DNA from: Epiperipatus broadwayi
Taxonomy: Eukaryota > Onychophora > Udeonychophora > Euonychophora > Peripatidae
NCBI GenBank assembly: GCA_028023455.1
Contig: JAQFVV010000012.1
Span: forward strand, 13,282,364-13,346,363
Length of the DNA stretch: 64,000 bases
Reading direction: 5' to 3'
The position numbers were made by a program, and so were the translations under genes. Below are positions 21,482 through 33,500 of the stretch, in pieces. Under the pieces are notes generated by a model that made no database searches, was not told where the DNA came from, and worked only from the letters and a program-made list of their open reading frames with translations. The first letter of the stretch is position 1; every line of letters begins with the position of its first letter.

Positions 21482-22428
21482 TCATAAACCAAAGAATAAT
21501 GAAATTTCTTCAAGTAGCATGAGGATCTTAAGTATTAAATATGAAAGAATATTATTTAATCAGTAATATTTCTTTTGACTTTAGCCACATTTTAAAATTA
21601 AAATAGAACTTTAACTTACTTATTCAGTTTTCTTCTCTTTCACTTTAATTTGCTTATATTGCAATCCATTCTTTTAATAGTGACAAATATTGTTACTCCC
21701 AGTTACAGATTGAAGTCACACAAATGTTTCTACAAGACTGAAATTTTTAACTTTTATGTATTCATAATATTTTAGCACACTCTAATTTTAACTATAAATA
21801 AAGTTGATATCATAAATTCATTTTCTTTAAAAAAATTTTTTTTTTTTACAAGAAGTGTCCCTTCCTTATTTTTTTTTTCTTGACTTTATAATGCAACAAA
21901 AATATGTTCTCTTCATTTACATATTTATTATGACACGTTGGAAAACTGATACAATAATAATAATAAAAAAATAGTTGGGAGAATTTATAACTGATCAATT
22001 AAATAAATTGAATGAAACTTAGTTTAAACCACTTTTATATTTAACAAACCATATTTTATTTTTATCCTGTTAACAAAAACAATATAAAATTACCAAATCT
22101 AAATAATACATTACCTTAGTTAAATACAAGAAATAATAAAAACGTAATTAAGGATATGATTAATCTCAATTGCATAAAATATACTGAAACATCAATCATT
22201 ATAAGTTGTTATAATCTCAAAGTAATATATGATAAGCTAAATAAAAATGTAAATAACATATTTTGAACATACTTATGTAATAAAAAAATATATATCAGGT
22301 ATGCCCTACAATAGTATATTAATATAATTTATTTTAATCATATAAAAATGTAACATTTTTCAAAACATCTCCAATGACAATGGATCTATTCTACAGGGAT
22401 TTGGGTAATAAGATTACAATATATATAT
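21482..22428. other. AT-rich non-coding stretch, no feature recognised
   Basis: Poly-T runs and short A/T repeats only. Together with 20017-20678 it is the sequence between the two 2.6-kb LTR copies. Neither part shows a protein domain. Confidence 0.4.
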
Positions 22429-22432
22429 ATAT

Positions 22433-24996
22433 TGTACCAGTCCATACTCCCTGCGTAATTCTTTTCCTAATCTTGCACTGAGCATGAAGTGACCAAGATT
22501 CAACAGGTAAAGAAATGGATATCAATTTAGCCGATTGTCTGTACTCATGTATATTGGTACTTCCAGCTAAATTGATAGAAAGAGTGGATTGACAGGACTC
22601 TTCCAGTTAAAAACACCATTTAGTTGATATCTTATTTGAATGCCCGAATATTTAAAACAATGGCAAGTACACACCTTTGAAAAATCTATTTACAAAATAG
22701 ACTTTTGCGCGCTACTTCTAGAAAAGAATCAAAAAATGAATTTTTCACCCTCCTAGAAGGATGTGCAATACCATATGTTCAGCGGAGCATAAAAATAAGA
22801 TTTAACACCCCGATAGAGCGATATCCCTTTGTGGCTAGCTCAGTCACTCTACAATCTAGGGTCTTCAAATGCGTAAGTTAAATGATTATTACCGGTACGT
22901 GGTTGATAAGGAAAGAATACATTTTGATCAATATAAATAATAATATGAAAATGAAACAAGTTTAATATTATGATTAAATATTTATTTAATCCCAAATACC
23001 CACCATCGTTTCATACTAATGATGATATAATAACAAAAATACTAAATAATTAATTATCACAAACCCATAGATATATTCGCACTGTTGAAATAGATAAATA
23101 CAATTTTAGATAAGAAAATAATAAATCCCTAAAGCTACTTACAATGTTTATAAGTAATGGAAGTGGTCTGAGTTCCTTTTACCCAATAGAAATAAATTTT
23201 ACTTTGTGTGATTTGATATACAGATATGAGATTTTCAGTCATACAGGCATGCGCTTTTACTCAGTGCTTTAAAACCCTTTTATTTGATAATAATAATAAT
23301 AATAATAATAAAAACTATGTATACGTATATTTGCATTATGAGATTTCAATAATTTCGTATTTTTCAACAAGTCAACAAGGTTACATTGGCTCAGATACTA
23401 TATCGTACTCACCATAAGGTACTGTATCTACTTCCCTCTTGCTACAGATAAAATCCTGTACATGTATTTACGCGCAGCACAATTATACACTTACTATTAC
23501 TTTAAATATAAAGTTATTAGAGTACTTGCTTACAGGGAATCTATAATAGATCAATCCCTTCTTGCATGCGTCATAAGGAGCAGCAGTGACAAAAAAAAAT
23601 AGCTTAAAAAGGATATACGGTTAAATACATTTTTAGATATCCAGCATGAGATATCGTATTTTACCGAATATTATAAGCGTATGTACGCATATACATACAT
23701 GTATATCCATATATGACGAATTTCAGGAGTAACAACAAGAGGAAAATGAATAGCAACAAAAAAAAAAAAAAGAATCTCATTGCAATCTTTGTTGAAAATA
23801 CTAGAATTTGAAATAGAAAAATTGACTCAAAGGATTTAAGTAAAAGCTTTATCATTTATGCCCATAATAACTGCAAATTCATATACATATGCGAGAGACT
23901 CTCTCTCTTTTTTAAATGATTAATAATAATAACAAAAAATAATATATTTAATTGGAAATATCAAAGTTAATTATTTCAATATTAATAAATATCTTAAAAT
24001 AAACTTATATCTGCGTCTTCATTCTTCTCCTCTGGGCTCTTGAGTGGGCTTCAAGTTAACTGGCTGTGTGGTGAAGATTTCATCCATTTAGCAAGGCGGC
24101 ATTTGTCATCATCATGGGCGGCTGGAATTGGCATGGTCACATCTTGACGGCTTGGGACAGAGAAAGGGCGGTGCACCGGCTAGTTGTCTACCCCACGGTC
24201 ATTTTGCTGGAATCTCTAGTATATTGCTTCATATCTTCTTTTTTATATATCTAATAATAATTAGGATTATTAATAAATTTTCATAAGCTGTCTCCAATGG
24301 TTACTCGAATCCACAAAGACAAGAGTTCTTAAAAGAACTATATAATGGATTTGTTCTTAAGAATGTCACTAATAGTACTATTCGTAAATGAATCTCTAAG
24401 TAGCTGGTTGCTTGGAGAATTCTGGAGCCACAAAAAAGAATGACTTGCCCAGAATGGCTGCCAAAGAAAGAATGAATCCCACAGCACTATCAATTCCACT
24501 AATAAGAACCAATTCAGAAATCCCTCTGAGAAGAATGAATCAGCCAATCCTTTTAATTTAGCTTATCACTTAGATTGCAAACATTCCTTTATATTTTTCT
24601 GATTAAATTCTACATTTTAAGTTTGACATCCATCTTGAATAACCCAGACCACTTGCTTACAAAATCAATTCAAAAGAATTTTTTTTAAAGAGATAACAGT
24701 TTAATTATAGCATTATCAAACCTTTTACTTTTGATCAGATTTTTGCAAAAGCAAAATTACATGTTGGAAAATAAAAAAAAAACAAATACATATAATGACA
24801 TATCATAAAAAATATACAAAAAGGAAAAACAAAAATAAAAAAATACATGAGTTTATTATATGTGTACAATATTTAAATTTGTGTGTGTGGGTATTCTACT
24901 GCTCAGACCGAACCTCCATTATTAATCTAGCACATTTTTATATTTGTTGTGCTTAATCCAGACTTTGTGCAAGGTCATTTGATAATGCCTGGCACA
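22433..24996 (-). mobile_element. Inverted solo copy of the 2.6-kb LTR
   Basis: The reverse complement of 17336-19951 over its whole length (2564 bp), with many small differences. It starts TGTACCAG and ends GGCACA, with ATAT on both sides (22429-22432, 24997-25000). An LTR in inverted orientation cannot be the partner of 17336-19951 in one element, so it is best read as an independent insertion reduced to a solo LTR in the same TA microsatellite. Confidence 0.65.
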
Positions 24997-25103
24997 ATAT
25001 ATATATATCCACATTGTAAAAGTGTATATAATTAATTTTGCTATAGTTAAAAAAATGCAATAAATATCGTTTTCTAAGATAGCTTCATTGTTATATTATT
25101 TGA

Positions 25104-25125
25104 GTGTGTTCCCTACGGAACACAC
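25104..25125. repeat. Perfect 9-bp-stem hairpin at the gypsy LTR end
   Basis: GTGTGTTCC, loop CTAC, GGAACACAC. It lies exactly where the LTR homology stops. Function unknown. Confidence 0.6.
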
Positions 25126-25429
25126 TGCAGGTATCAATCACACATAATTTAATTCCCATTAATTTATAAATGTGTTATTCAAATGATGTTAGATAGCTTC
25201 AGAAATTTTTTTTTTATAAAAACTAAATCTTACTTATTTAAAACTAAATCTTTCTTATATTTTTGGGAAAAAAAAAGTTATTTCTTTACGAGAAAAATTG
25301 ATTTAATATTTATCTTTTTACTACAATCAACATTTAAAAGAAAACTTAAGTAGCTATATATATTTGTCACTTTTAAATATTCAATGGCATATCTTATGTA
25401 TGTATATATAAAATAGAAATTCATACAAT

Positions 25430-25885
25430 ACTAGCCAAAAAACAAAATTTTACTAAAATTCTTCCACAATCATGGTTTCATCTATTAACAAATAGAACTT
25501 TTCAAGTGAAATTCAACTAAACATACAACATATATATACAAAATAAAATTACCTTCCTATCATTTACTTAAAAAACCAACTTCCTTTAATGTTAAAGAAT
25601 GTCTTCATGAGATTGATGGCCTCAGATTCAAAAAATTTTCTCATAAAAAATTATTTTACCCTTCTCTTCAATTCACTTTTTTCATAAAAGATGGCCTCTG
25701 CATTGTCAAATATTTCATAAATATATAAAGTTGAGTTATGATATCTGTGTTTAACTCTACTCATAAAGTTTAATTCTTTTTAAGACTTAATTTACTTTGA
25801 CCTATATACATTTTATGACAACTACAAGCATCTTATAAACTACCCCAGGAATAGATTTGCAATCAATTGACTGCCTTGAACTATT
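25430..25885 (-). pseudogene. PLE family C, left copy: GIY-YIG remnant
   Basis: Minus-strand reading gives KSIPGVVYKM followed, after a frameshift, by CHKMYIGQS, which is the start of a Penelope GIY-YIG nuclease, then broken sequence. Only the C-terminal end of the polyprotein is present. The downstream part pairs with the right copy. Non-functional. Confidence 0.5.
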
Positions 25886-25954
25886 TAATAACATATTTAA
25901 ACTCAGGTCTTTCTTCAGACCACTTTCATATCACCCAATAAAAAATTTCTTACT

Positions 25955-26450
25955 AAATAGCTGAAAACAGTCAATTATTTGCAAATCTATTTCTGGAGTA
26001 ATTATAAGACCTTGCAGATGTCATAAAATTTATATAGGTCAGCATAAATGAAGTCTTAGTAAAAAAGTTAAAATTCGTAAGAGTAGAGTTAAAAATAGAT
26101 ATAACTCAGTTTTGTATATCCATTAAATGAATACAGATCATAAAATATTATTTGAAAATGCAGAAGTTATTTTTTATATATATAAAAAAGTGAATTGAAG
26201 AGAAGGGCAAAAGAAATTTTGATGATAAAATTTTTTGAATGAGGCCATCAATCTCATGAAGATATTCTTTGATATTAGAGGAAGTTAGTTTTTCAAGTAA
26301 ATAATGGGTAGGCAATTTTGTTTTGTATATATACATTGCATGTTTAGTTGAATTTCACTTAAAAAGGTCTATTTGTTAATAAATGAACCCATGGTTGTGG
26401 AAGAATTTTAGACAAATTTTGTTTGTGGCAAGTATTATAATTAAACCATA
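25955..26450 (+). pseudogene. PLE family C, right copy: GIY-YIG remnant
   Basis: Plus-strand reading gives KSISGVIIRPCRCHKIYIGQ, then a stop, then KKVKIRKSRVKNRYNSVLYIH and TDHKILFEN. This matches the order CxC-YIGQ, basic helix, NS.LY.H, T.H.I of Penelope GIY-YIG domains. It lies about 2 kb from the end of the gypsy element. Stops show it is inactive. Confidence 0.6.
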
Positions 26451-26492
26451 AAGCATCACATGATCACTATGAATTTCTATTTTATTTATAAT

Positions 26493-29400
26493 TACCAGTA
26501 TAGTGTTAAGCAGTATTTCATTTATATATATGACAAATTTTATGCTACCCAAAATAAGTATTATAAAATATAAGTAAAATGCAAAAAGTTAACAGTGAAA
26601 TAAATAAATATACAAAATTGCATAAATTAAATTACAAATTAACTAATATATGTGAATGTTATGGACTTGTGATAAACAGTCTCTTTAAGTTTATAAAATG
26701 ATTATTATTCATAAATTAAGTAAAACGATTATCTTAAATCCATAGATGGCCAAAAAAAGTTTGTTTCTATGTGAAGATAGGATTATTTCCATATATGTTT
26801 TAACTGTATGAAATGATGAATAAGAGCTATTTTGTTATTCACTAATAAAATATACTGTTGACAGTTTTCCAAATATTTAGTCACAATCAGATTTTCATGT
26901 TTCAAGGTAGATTTTACATCAAACTTTGTTAACTTCCATTTTTGAAAAATGCATCTATTGATATACATGTGGCTGGTTTGTACTAAGATTTACTTTGGCA
27001 GATAAAACTAGACATCCTGGTTGTGGGATCCATCCTTAGAGTTTACGAAAAGTCCTTTAGTGGCTTAAGCAGCACATGTGGTTTCTTCAAAGGTTTGAAA
27101 ATTTTTTTAAAATACAGGGTAACAACAAGACAATCTTAGCAAATAACAAGCAAAAGGTAAAAATTATTTTTAAGATTGCCCATTTATATAGTTCCTCTTT
27201 TCAAAGTACAATTTTTTTTTCACGATAAGCCAGTAATTATGTTTAATTAAACCCACATTTAATCAAAACTCCTTGGATAAAAAATATATATTGAATGCCA
27301 CTACTGCTAATTTATCTTAATCTCTCATCTATTTTTAAATAAAATTTTAAAATATTTACAAAACTCTGAACAAAGCTTTAATCTTGAAGAACAGTTTTAA
27401 AACATTTACTTTAAAAATTGTTCATAATTAATTTAATCTTTTTAGATATAATTAATTAAGCTTTGCATAAAATAACTTTCTTTCTTGATTAAAGAAAATT
27501 ATATGATTTTCTGTCTGTAACATAACTTTTTAAACAAATTTATGTAACTTAAATGAATGGCTTTTAAAACTAAATCAAAAATAAACTCTTTTATTTTGGA
27601 ACACACATAGCTTTCCCTATGATTGTACATGTTCAAAATATATATAAAAATCTAACTTTAATTATAAAATCTAAATTTAATTTATAAAATTTGAATCCAA
27701 ATCCTGATGGCCAACAACTATTTCTTAATTAAAAATAGAGATAAGCAGTCTATCAGAAAATATTGTACATGGGGGAGACATGAAATCATCAACATCATCA
27801 TCACCATACACAGCAAAATATTTAAAAAACCGAGCATGAAGCAAATAATAAAAAAATGAGCATAATCATGTGATCAAAAAAAAAAAAAACAATAAGTACT
27901 TATACTAATATCCCCAATCAACAGTCAACTTTGACACTGGAATTAAAAGAGATACAAAACAGGCTGCTTATCTAACCATTGCCAAACTCAGGGCCAAATA
28001 TAACACAATAATCTGAATGTACAAACTTAAGTGCTAGTTCATCACTCATAATAAATGTTGGTATTCTGCTAACATGCTGATCATCATTAATGTCCTGGCC
28101 ACATGTTAACATTAGTGTCGCAGCCAACCATAAACTTAATTTATAATAAAACAAACAAAATGTAGTGAATGAACTTTAAAGTTGACACCTTTGTGCCATC
28201 CAAAGAATTACCTGAATGTCCAAACACCAACTTCCATATAGCTAGTCATTATGCTCTCTATAACTAGCTCATGATCATAAGATCATTGGAATTGGAATTA
28301 TGAACAAAAGATAAATATATATATACTCTATTTTATTTTAAATAATTTATAGATTTACTCTACTATAATTAAATAGCACTTTACTTGGATAATTTACAAA
28401 TCCCTAAAACTCTAAGCAATAATGAAATTCAAGTCATACACACTATTCATAGAACAGATAGCTAGAGAAATAAAACATCAAAGCTAGAATATTTTTAAAC
28501 AATTATTTAATAAATTAACTGATGAATAATTAAAAAAATTAAAAAATAATTATGATAATTTTAATTTATAAATTCTTATTAAAAATATAATTTCATATAA
28601 AAATGACTGATCAGCTGATTTTAATCCTTAAATTAATTAATTTTTCCTTTCAATAACTGAAGTTGGATAACAACTTTTTCCCAATCAGAGATTAAAAAAT
28701 TGTAAATTAGCTTAACTTTATGTCAGTAATGAATGGAAGGTTGCTATTCTTCCACATGTGCCTTACTATTACTTTCAGACAGCCAATAGCTGTTAAAACA
28801 GCGGTCTGAGAAGTGATCAGGCCTAGACATATAAAAAAACATGTTTCAAAAGAAAATGTTAAATATAATTTAATAAAAATTAAATTATTTAAAACCTATT
28901 TTTTATTATTTTGAAAAGAAAATAACTGAAATAAAAACATGTTTCAAAAGAAAATATTCTCTTAAAAAAATATTATTTATGGCTAAGTACTATTTATAAA
29001 AACAAAAATTTACCTAACAAAGATAAAATTTTAAATTGACTAAACTCCTAATTTTAAAAGAAAAATAATATAAAAAACATGTTTCATTTGAAAAAAGATA
29101 CTAACAAAATTAATTATTATCAATTATTATTAAATTTAATAATTCCTTGATAAACTTAAATGTAATCTTTATCTTTAATCATGGTTTTACTTTCTTTTTT
29201 TCTGTCTTTCTTTAACACTTATAATTTCCAGTTTCCATGTAGGTTTTCTCTTTGAAGGCCTATCAATTCTAGATTAATGTACATAATTAATTTATTCATT
29301 CTGTCATATAATATTTTCAGGCTAACACATGGAAAGAATTTATCCATTTTCCTTTCTAATAATTTTCCAAGTTAGGTTAGCACATAAAGAAAGAGATACT

Positions 29401-30062
29401 CATGCTCTTTAGTGGAGACAAGATTTCTTGAGATTACTTCTGAGATATTTTTCTTCTCCTTTACATTTTTCTAGTGAACTACTTTCAGGGAAGTAGATGA
29501 TATTTAGCTTTTAGCTAAACTTAGGACATATCTATAATTTTAGATTCTGTTTCTGCTTTCTTCAGTAGCTCTTCCCTCAACTTCTTCAGCAGCTAGATTG
29601 AGACCTCCTACTGTCCTCTTCAACATCTTGATTAAGAACAGTGAGATCTACTGATTGACTGACATCCCTATTTTTGAAATAAAGTTTTTTATCCAAGCAC
29701 AAATCTGATTCCTAAATAATCAAATTTACTACTAACCAATTGAGTCCATTTTTATAAAAACATTGTTTGGATATTTCCCAGCTTCAACATTAAAATTAGA
29801 AAACAAATCAAATACTTAAATTAGAATAGTTTTTGAAATTCCTCTTTAGTTTTTTTCCTTTGAAATGAAAAACAAAATAATTAGATTAATTACATTGATT
29901 TGATAAGCACTGCCTATTGTACTAAAAAAAAAGAAAATAAAAATAAAAACTTTTCTTAATTAAAATAAATTTTAACTTTTTTGTTAAAACTTTTTTTTTT
30001 TAAAAAAAAAAAAACTTCACAAACATAAAAATTTATCTTAACTCTCTTAAAAAGTTAAAATC
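26493..30062. other. AT-rich sequence with no firm gene; short SINE-like trace
   Basis: No convincing exon or protein domain. Around 28250-28300 the string ctcatgatcataagatcat resembles the A-to-B region of tRNA-derived SINEs, but it is too decayed to classify. The open frame at 27972-28154 has no recognisable family. Confidence 0.4.
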
Positions 30063-30070
30063 AAAAATTG

Positions 30071-31301
30071 GTACTCATCTTATAGCTAAAGATGCCGTTC
30101 TATGGCGCGGTTTTTGTGCTAAAACACATAAAAATGCTGTTTCCGTGGCCGACACGTTCAAACCCGCGTTTTCTATAATACAACTTTTTTGTTGTGCTAC
30201 AGAATGCAGGCCGCTATGTCGCATCGCAGTACAGCATGTATGTCGTTAAGCAGCAATTACATTTTCCGAATTCGCACAGTTTATAAAATAATTACGGCTT
30301 GATGAGAGAGTTTGTATTTGAATTGTATTGAAATGTTGTTTTCATTGGATTTTATTTTTATTTTAAACTATTGAAATGTTCAGATTTTTTAAAACAATAA
30401 TTATAAGACTTTTTACAATGTACTGTATTGAACTTTTATTTGGGTAAATGTTAAATATCTATGTTTTTATTGAGTTTCAATTAGGTAACGTGTCAAGTAA
30501 CGTACTGTTAGTAACATTCCACGAGACAAAGAAGATTCTACCATCTGTATATTTTTGAAGTAAAAAAGAGCGGTGCGAAAAAAATATCCAGTAAGAAAAG
30601 TCCAAATATACAGGTTTTTTTGTAAATTTAATAAAAAGCAAATATTATAAACATGTTTAACAAGTAAAGAAGACATTTGTATATGTTTGTTATTGTTTAA
30701 AAAAGTTTGAGTTTCTTTCTTCGGTCCGAGTACACTTACGATTTTGAATTTTTTTATTTTAGCATTACAAACAAACAGAACACTAACCCTAACCCTAAAA
30801 CTAACCCTAAACCTAACCCTAAAACTAAACCTAACACTAAACTAACCCTAAAACTAACCCTAAATCTAACCATAACAACTTTTACTTTTATTACGATTAT
30901 TATTTTTTAGTTAAACAACAACAAAAAAAGTCGTAACACAAGTAAAAAAATATCCGATAGAAAATTGATAAAAAAAAAAAGCAGTAACACAAGTAAAAAC
31001 ATATCCGATAGAAAATGTATAAAAAAAAGCCGTTAACATAATTAAAAAAATATACGATAGAAAAACACGAATCAAATTTTAATTTGTTGATTTTATTTTA
31101 CATTTATTATTATCATTTACATTGTATACGTTAATAAAAAATAATATTTATAAAAGACGATTTTGTTTTGTTTTTATTTTCACATTACAAAAAAGCACAG
31201 AAAAATTATTAAAATCAACGGCCCGTGAATGTTCATATTTTATAGTTTTAGCGTGAAAACGGCGCCATCCAACGGGATTTTTATCTGTAATACAAGCACC
31301 C
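30071..31301. mobile_element. Non-autonomous DNA transposon, 8-bp target duplication
   Basis: Imperfect terminal inverted repeats of about 45 bp (left GTACTCATCTTATAGC... to ATGGCGCGG; right reversed GGGTGCTTGTATTACAG... to ATGGCGCCG) are flanked by AAAAATTG at 30063-30070 and 31302-31309. An 8-bp duplication fits hAT-like families, though P- and Zisupton-like families also make 8 bp. The CpG-rich ends contrast with an AT-rich middle. No transposase ORF. Its subterminal block (acacataaaaatgc near 30123) is shared with the element at 38328-40030. Confidence 0.7.
30783..30875 (+). repeat. Degenerate interstitial telomeric repeat (CCCTAA)n
   Basis: About 15 units of CCCTAA and near variants (CCCTAAAA, ACCTAA). 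It lies inside the DNA element 30071-31301. It may come from capture or repair, or from simple repeat growth. Confidence 0.85.
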
Positions 31302-31449
31302 AAAAATTGTTAAATAATTTACGGAAAAAAATTTTTTGTCCTCAGTACTTTTTCAAAAACTAAAATTAAATCGGTAATTAATAATTACTGAAGAGAAAGA
31401 ACAAAAGAAATTATCTGATTTTATACTTTTTTCTCACTTTGACAAACAT

Positions 31450-31975
31450 TTATACTATATGTGATAATATGTTAGACTATTTTCATCATCGTTGAATGTA
31501 TAGAAAATTTTAAACTTTATTTGAACTTTTCAAATACAACCTGTTAGTAATGACACAAGTAGACATAACAAGTTAGTAATTACTCAATGTGTCAAGTAGT
31601 ATTATTTTACTTTTCTTCAGGTGTCACTGACCTAATCAGTGACAATATTAGCATAAAAGTTGAACTTACACCCCTGACTATCAAATTTTAAGGCAATGCT
31701 CTAGCCAACTAGCAATGCCTTAAAATTCAATAGTCAAAAATTTAAAGGTGTAAGTTTGATTCCTATGCCAATATTGTCACTGTTCAAACCAGCAATATCT
31801 GAAGAAGAATGGAGAATAATACTACTCAAAACATTATGTAATTACTAACTTGGGTTGTCTATTTCTGTGTTATTACTAACAAGTTGTTTGTATTTAAAAA
31901 GTTTGAACAAAGTTTAACATTTTCTATACATTCGGCATTTAATGACAATCATGAAAGTATTCCAACATATTGTCA
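31450..31975. mobile_element. Head-to-head inverted pair of tRNA-headed SINE-like copies with a hammerhead-like motif
   Basis: The left arm (minus, 31450 to about 31705) and right arm (plus, about 31710-31975) are diverged reverse complements. Read outward from the centre each has a tRNA-like head (TAGTTGGCTAGAGCATTGCC as A box on the minus strand; gtgtaagttcaac as a weak B box), then CTGAAGA ... ctactc-AAAACAT (31798-31838 plus; 31580-31620 minus), then a common tail. CTGAAGA followed by an arm and (G/A)AAAC resembles the hammerhead core of PLE tails and of SINE-like Sm-alpha repeats in Schistosoma. Both motifs are eroded. Confidence 0.55.
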
Positions 31976-33500
31976 CAGCTAATATACCATCATCACAAAC
32001 ATTCATAAAAATTTCACTACATATTAAAATATTCATATTATAAAAAATAAAAAAATATTTGAGAGTTCTCATATTATCATTTAGTAACTGGAAATATTTA
32101 AATCAAGCCTTATTATATAAGTATGATAAAATTAAATATCATTGTCCCATTCTAACTTTATTTATACACAAGCTTGTAATATTTGGATGCCAGAGATGGT
32201 CACTGTCCACAATATTACAATATGTATAAAATATATGAACTATAAATCTTTTGATGTAGCTTGTAAACCTATTTTTATTAAACACTTTTGTTAATTTAGT
32301 AACTCTATTAGTTCTTTGTTTGTTTGTTGAAGATATATTTTATAATTAAGATTTAACAATTTCTATGAAATGAATTTCCTTAAAATTGTCTATACATGTT
32401 ACAAATTGATGACTTTGCAAAATGACAAGAAAGTATTTCAGGTCAATCCCCTGGTTCGTCTATAGTAGAGGAGTTGACAGAATAAATTTTGAATGTGTTG
32501 ATATCGAATCAATAATTTTTTTAAACATTTTTATCTTTAAAAATAGTTGTGCTAAAAAGTATTAATAATCAATTAAAATAGAAATATAAACAAATCTTAC
32601 ATTCAATTGATTGTAAAAGTTGCATATTTTAAAATGGATGAAATTCTTTTTTTTGATTATACTTTTTTTTTTAAATGCTTCTTTTGTAACCAAAATAATA
32701 TTGGAATTTTTTAATGCACCATAAATTATCTTAAAAATGTTACAGAATAACTGACATTGTTTAAATTTTTCATTTTAAATAAATATAATTCCAATCCAAA
32801 TATTTGTGTGAATATTAAAAAATTAAGAATAATATATATATAAAAAATATTTTATAATAAATATTTTTATTTACTCTGCACTAAAAAGCCAAAAACAATG
32901 ATTTTCCTCAACTGTAATTGGAATTTTTATGTTTAACTTGAAATAAAAGCTAGGCATGACTTGCAATTAATTAATTTCTGGATATCCACACTTTTATTTC
33001 AAGTTAAATATAAAATATCCATTGGTAGTTAAACAAATATATATTGGCTTTTTAATACACAATAAACAGAAACATTTATTATAAAATATTTATATATATC
33101 TAAACAATTTTTTAAAAAATTTAATAAATAATGTTTTAACCTTATAATTTACAACTCAGAATAATAACTATTAGCTTTTATTGTATTTTTTTAGATTGTA
33201 ATTTTTTTTAAGCAGCAGCAACACCAACAACAACAATAATAATGCTGTAATCTAAAACAAAATAAAACAATGAAGCCGAATGTTTACTTAATAATGTTAA
33301 TATTTTTTTAATGAATACAACTATTGTATATACTATTTAGAAATAAATTTTGTTTAATTAATAATAGTATTGCCAAAATAATTTATTTCTGATGTTAATA
33401 TGGATAATTTGTAAACAATAAATAAAACAATTATATTTAAATGATTGTAATAAATCTATTATTCCATATTATTTTGTCTGCTTTTCTACTACTATTTTAC
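31976..33500. other. AT-rich sequence 3' of exon 33501-33587
   Basis: Probably intron of the minus-strand coiled-coil gene, or sequence beyond it. An imperfect local inverted repeat is visible around 32930-33010 (tgaaataaaagc versus tttatttcaagtt). No further exon found. Confidence 0.4.

Larger units (their letters stand above)
1181..25112 (+). mobile_element. Degraded Ty3/gypsy-type LTR retrotransposon, split by nested insertions
   Basis: Seen: diverged copies of one sequence lie at 1181-1295 + 4663-5075 + 8690-8806 (5' LTR, about 640 bp once the insertions are removed) and at 12835-13283 + 25001-25112 (3' LTR, about 560 bp). Between them, 8807-12830 holds a zinc-knuckle gag and protease, reverse transcriptase, RNase H and integrase remnants in the order PR-RT-RH-IN, which is the Ty3/gypsy order. 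The 5' LTR also has about 95 bp (around 4795-4890) that the 3' LTR lacks. The 3' LTR resumes only at 25001, 11.7 kb after it stops. That ties 13284-24996 together as later insertions. Many stops and frameshifts mean the element is dead. Exact LTR ends (TG/CA) and a target duplication were not found. Confidence 0.75.
12835..25112 (+). repeat. 3' LTR of the gypsy-type element, opened by an 11.7-kb insertion cluster
   Basis: 12835-13283 matches the 5' LTR blocks (1181-1295 and 4663-5075), and 25001-25112 matches 8690-8806 (tatatccaca, then attatttgagtg at the end). The break lies in a TA microsatellite, and all of 13284-24996 is foreign to the LTR. After 25112 the sequence has no relation to the internal region, as expected for the downstream end. 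Confidence 0.7.
25404..26492. mobile_element. Head-to-head inverted pair of Penelope-like remnants, family C
   Basis: The left arm (minus, 25404 to about 25885) and right arm (plus, about 25955 to 26492) are reverse complements with moderate divergence. Shared stretches include cttcatgagattgatggcc, cccttctcttcaattcac and gtgaaattcaactaaacat. Both contain pieces of a GIY-YIG domain reading away from the centre, so the 5' sides meet and the 3' ends face outward. The right arm has an extra segment near 26440-26470 related to 21093-21119 (aagcatcacatgatcac). Target duplication not identified. Confidence 0.65.

Noticed and set aside
27972-28154. Signal-peptide-like minus-strand frame
   Set aside because: Only 60 residues, no splice context, no recognised family. 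The hydrophobic start is expected by chance in AT-rich DNA.
29530-29680. Purine-rich minus-strand stretch that looks like another coiled-coil exon
   Set aside because: Frames contain stops, and no AG/GT pair encloses an open frame in a phase matching neighbouring exons.
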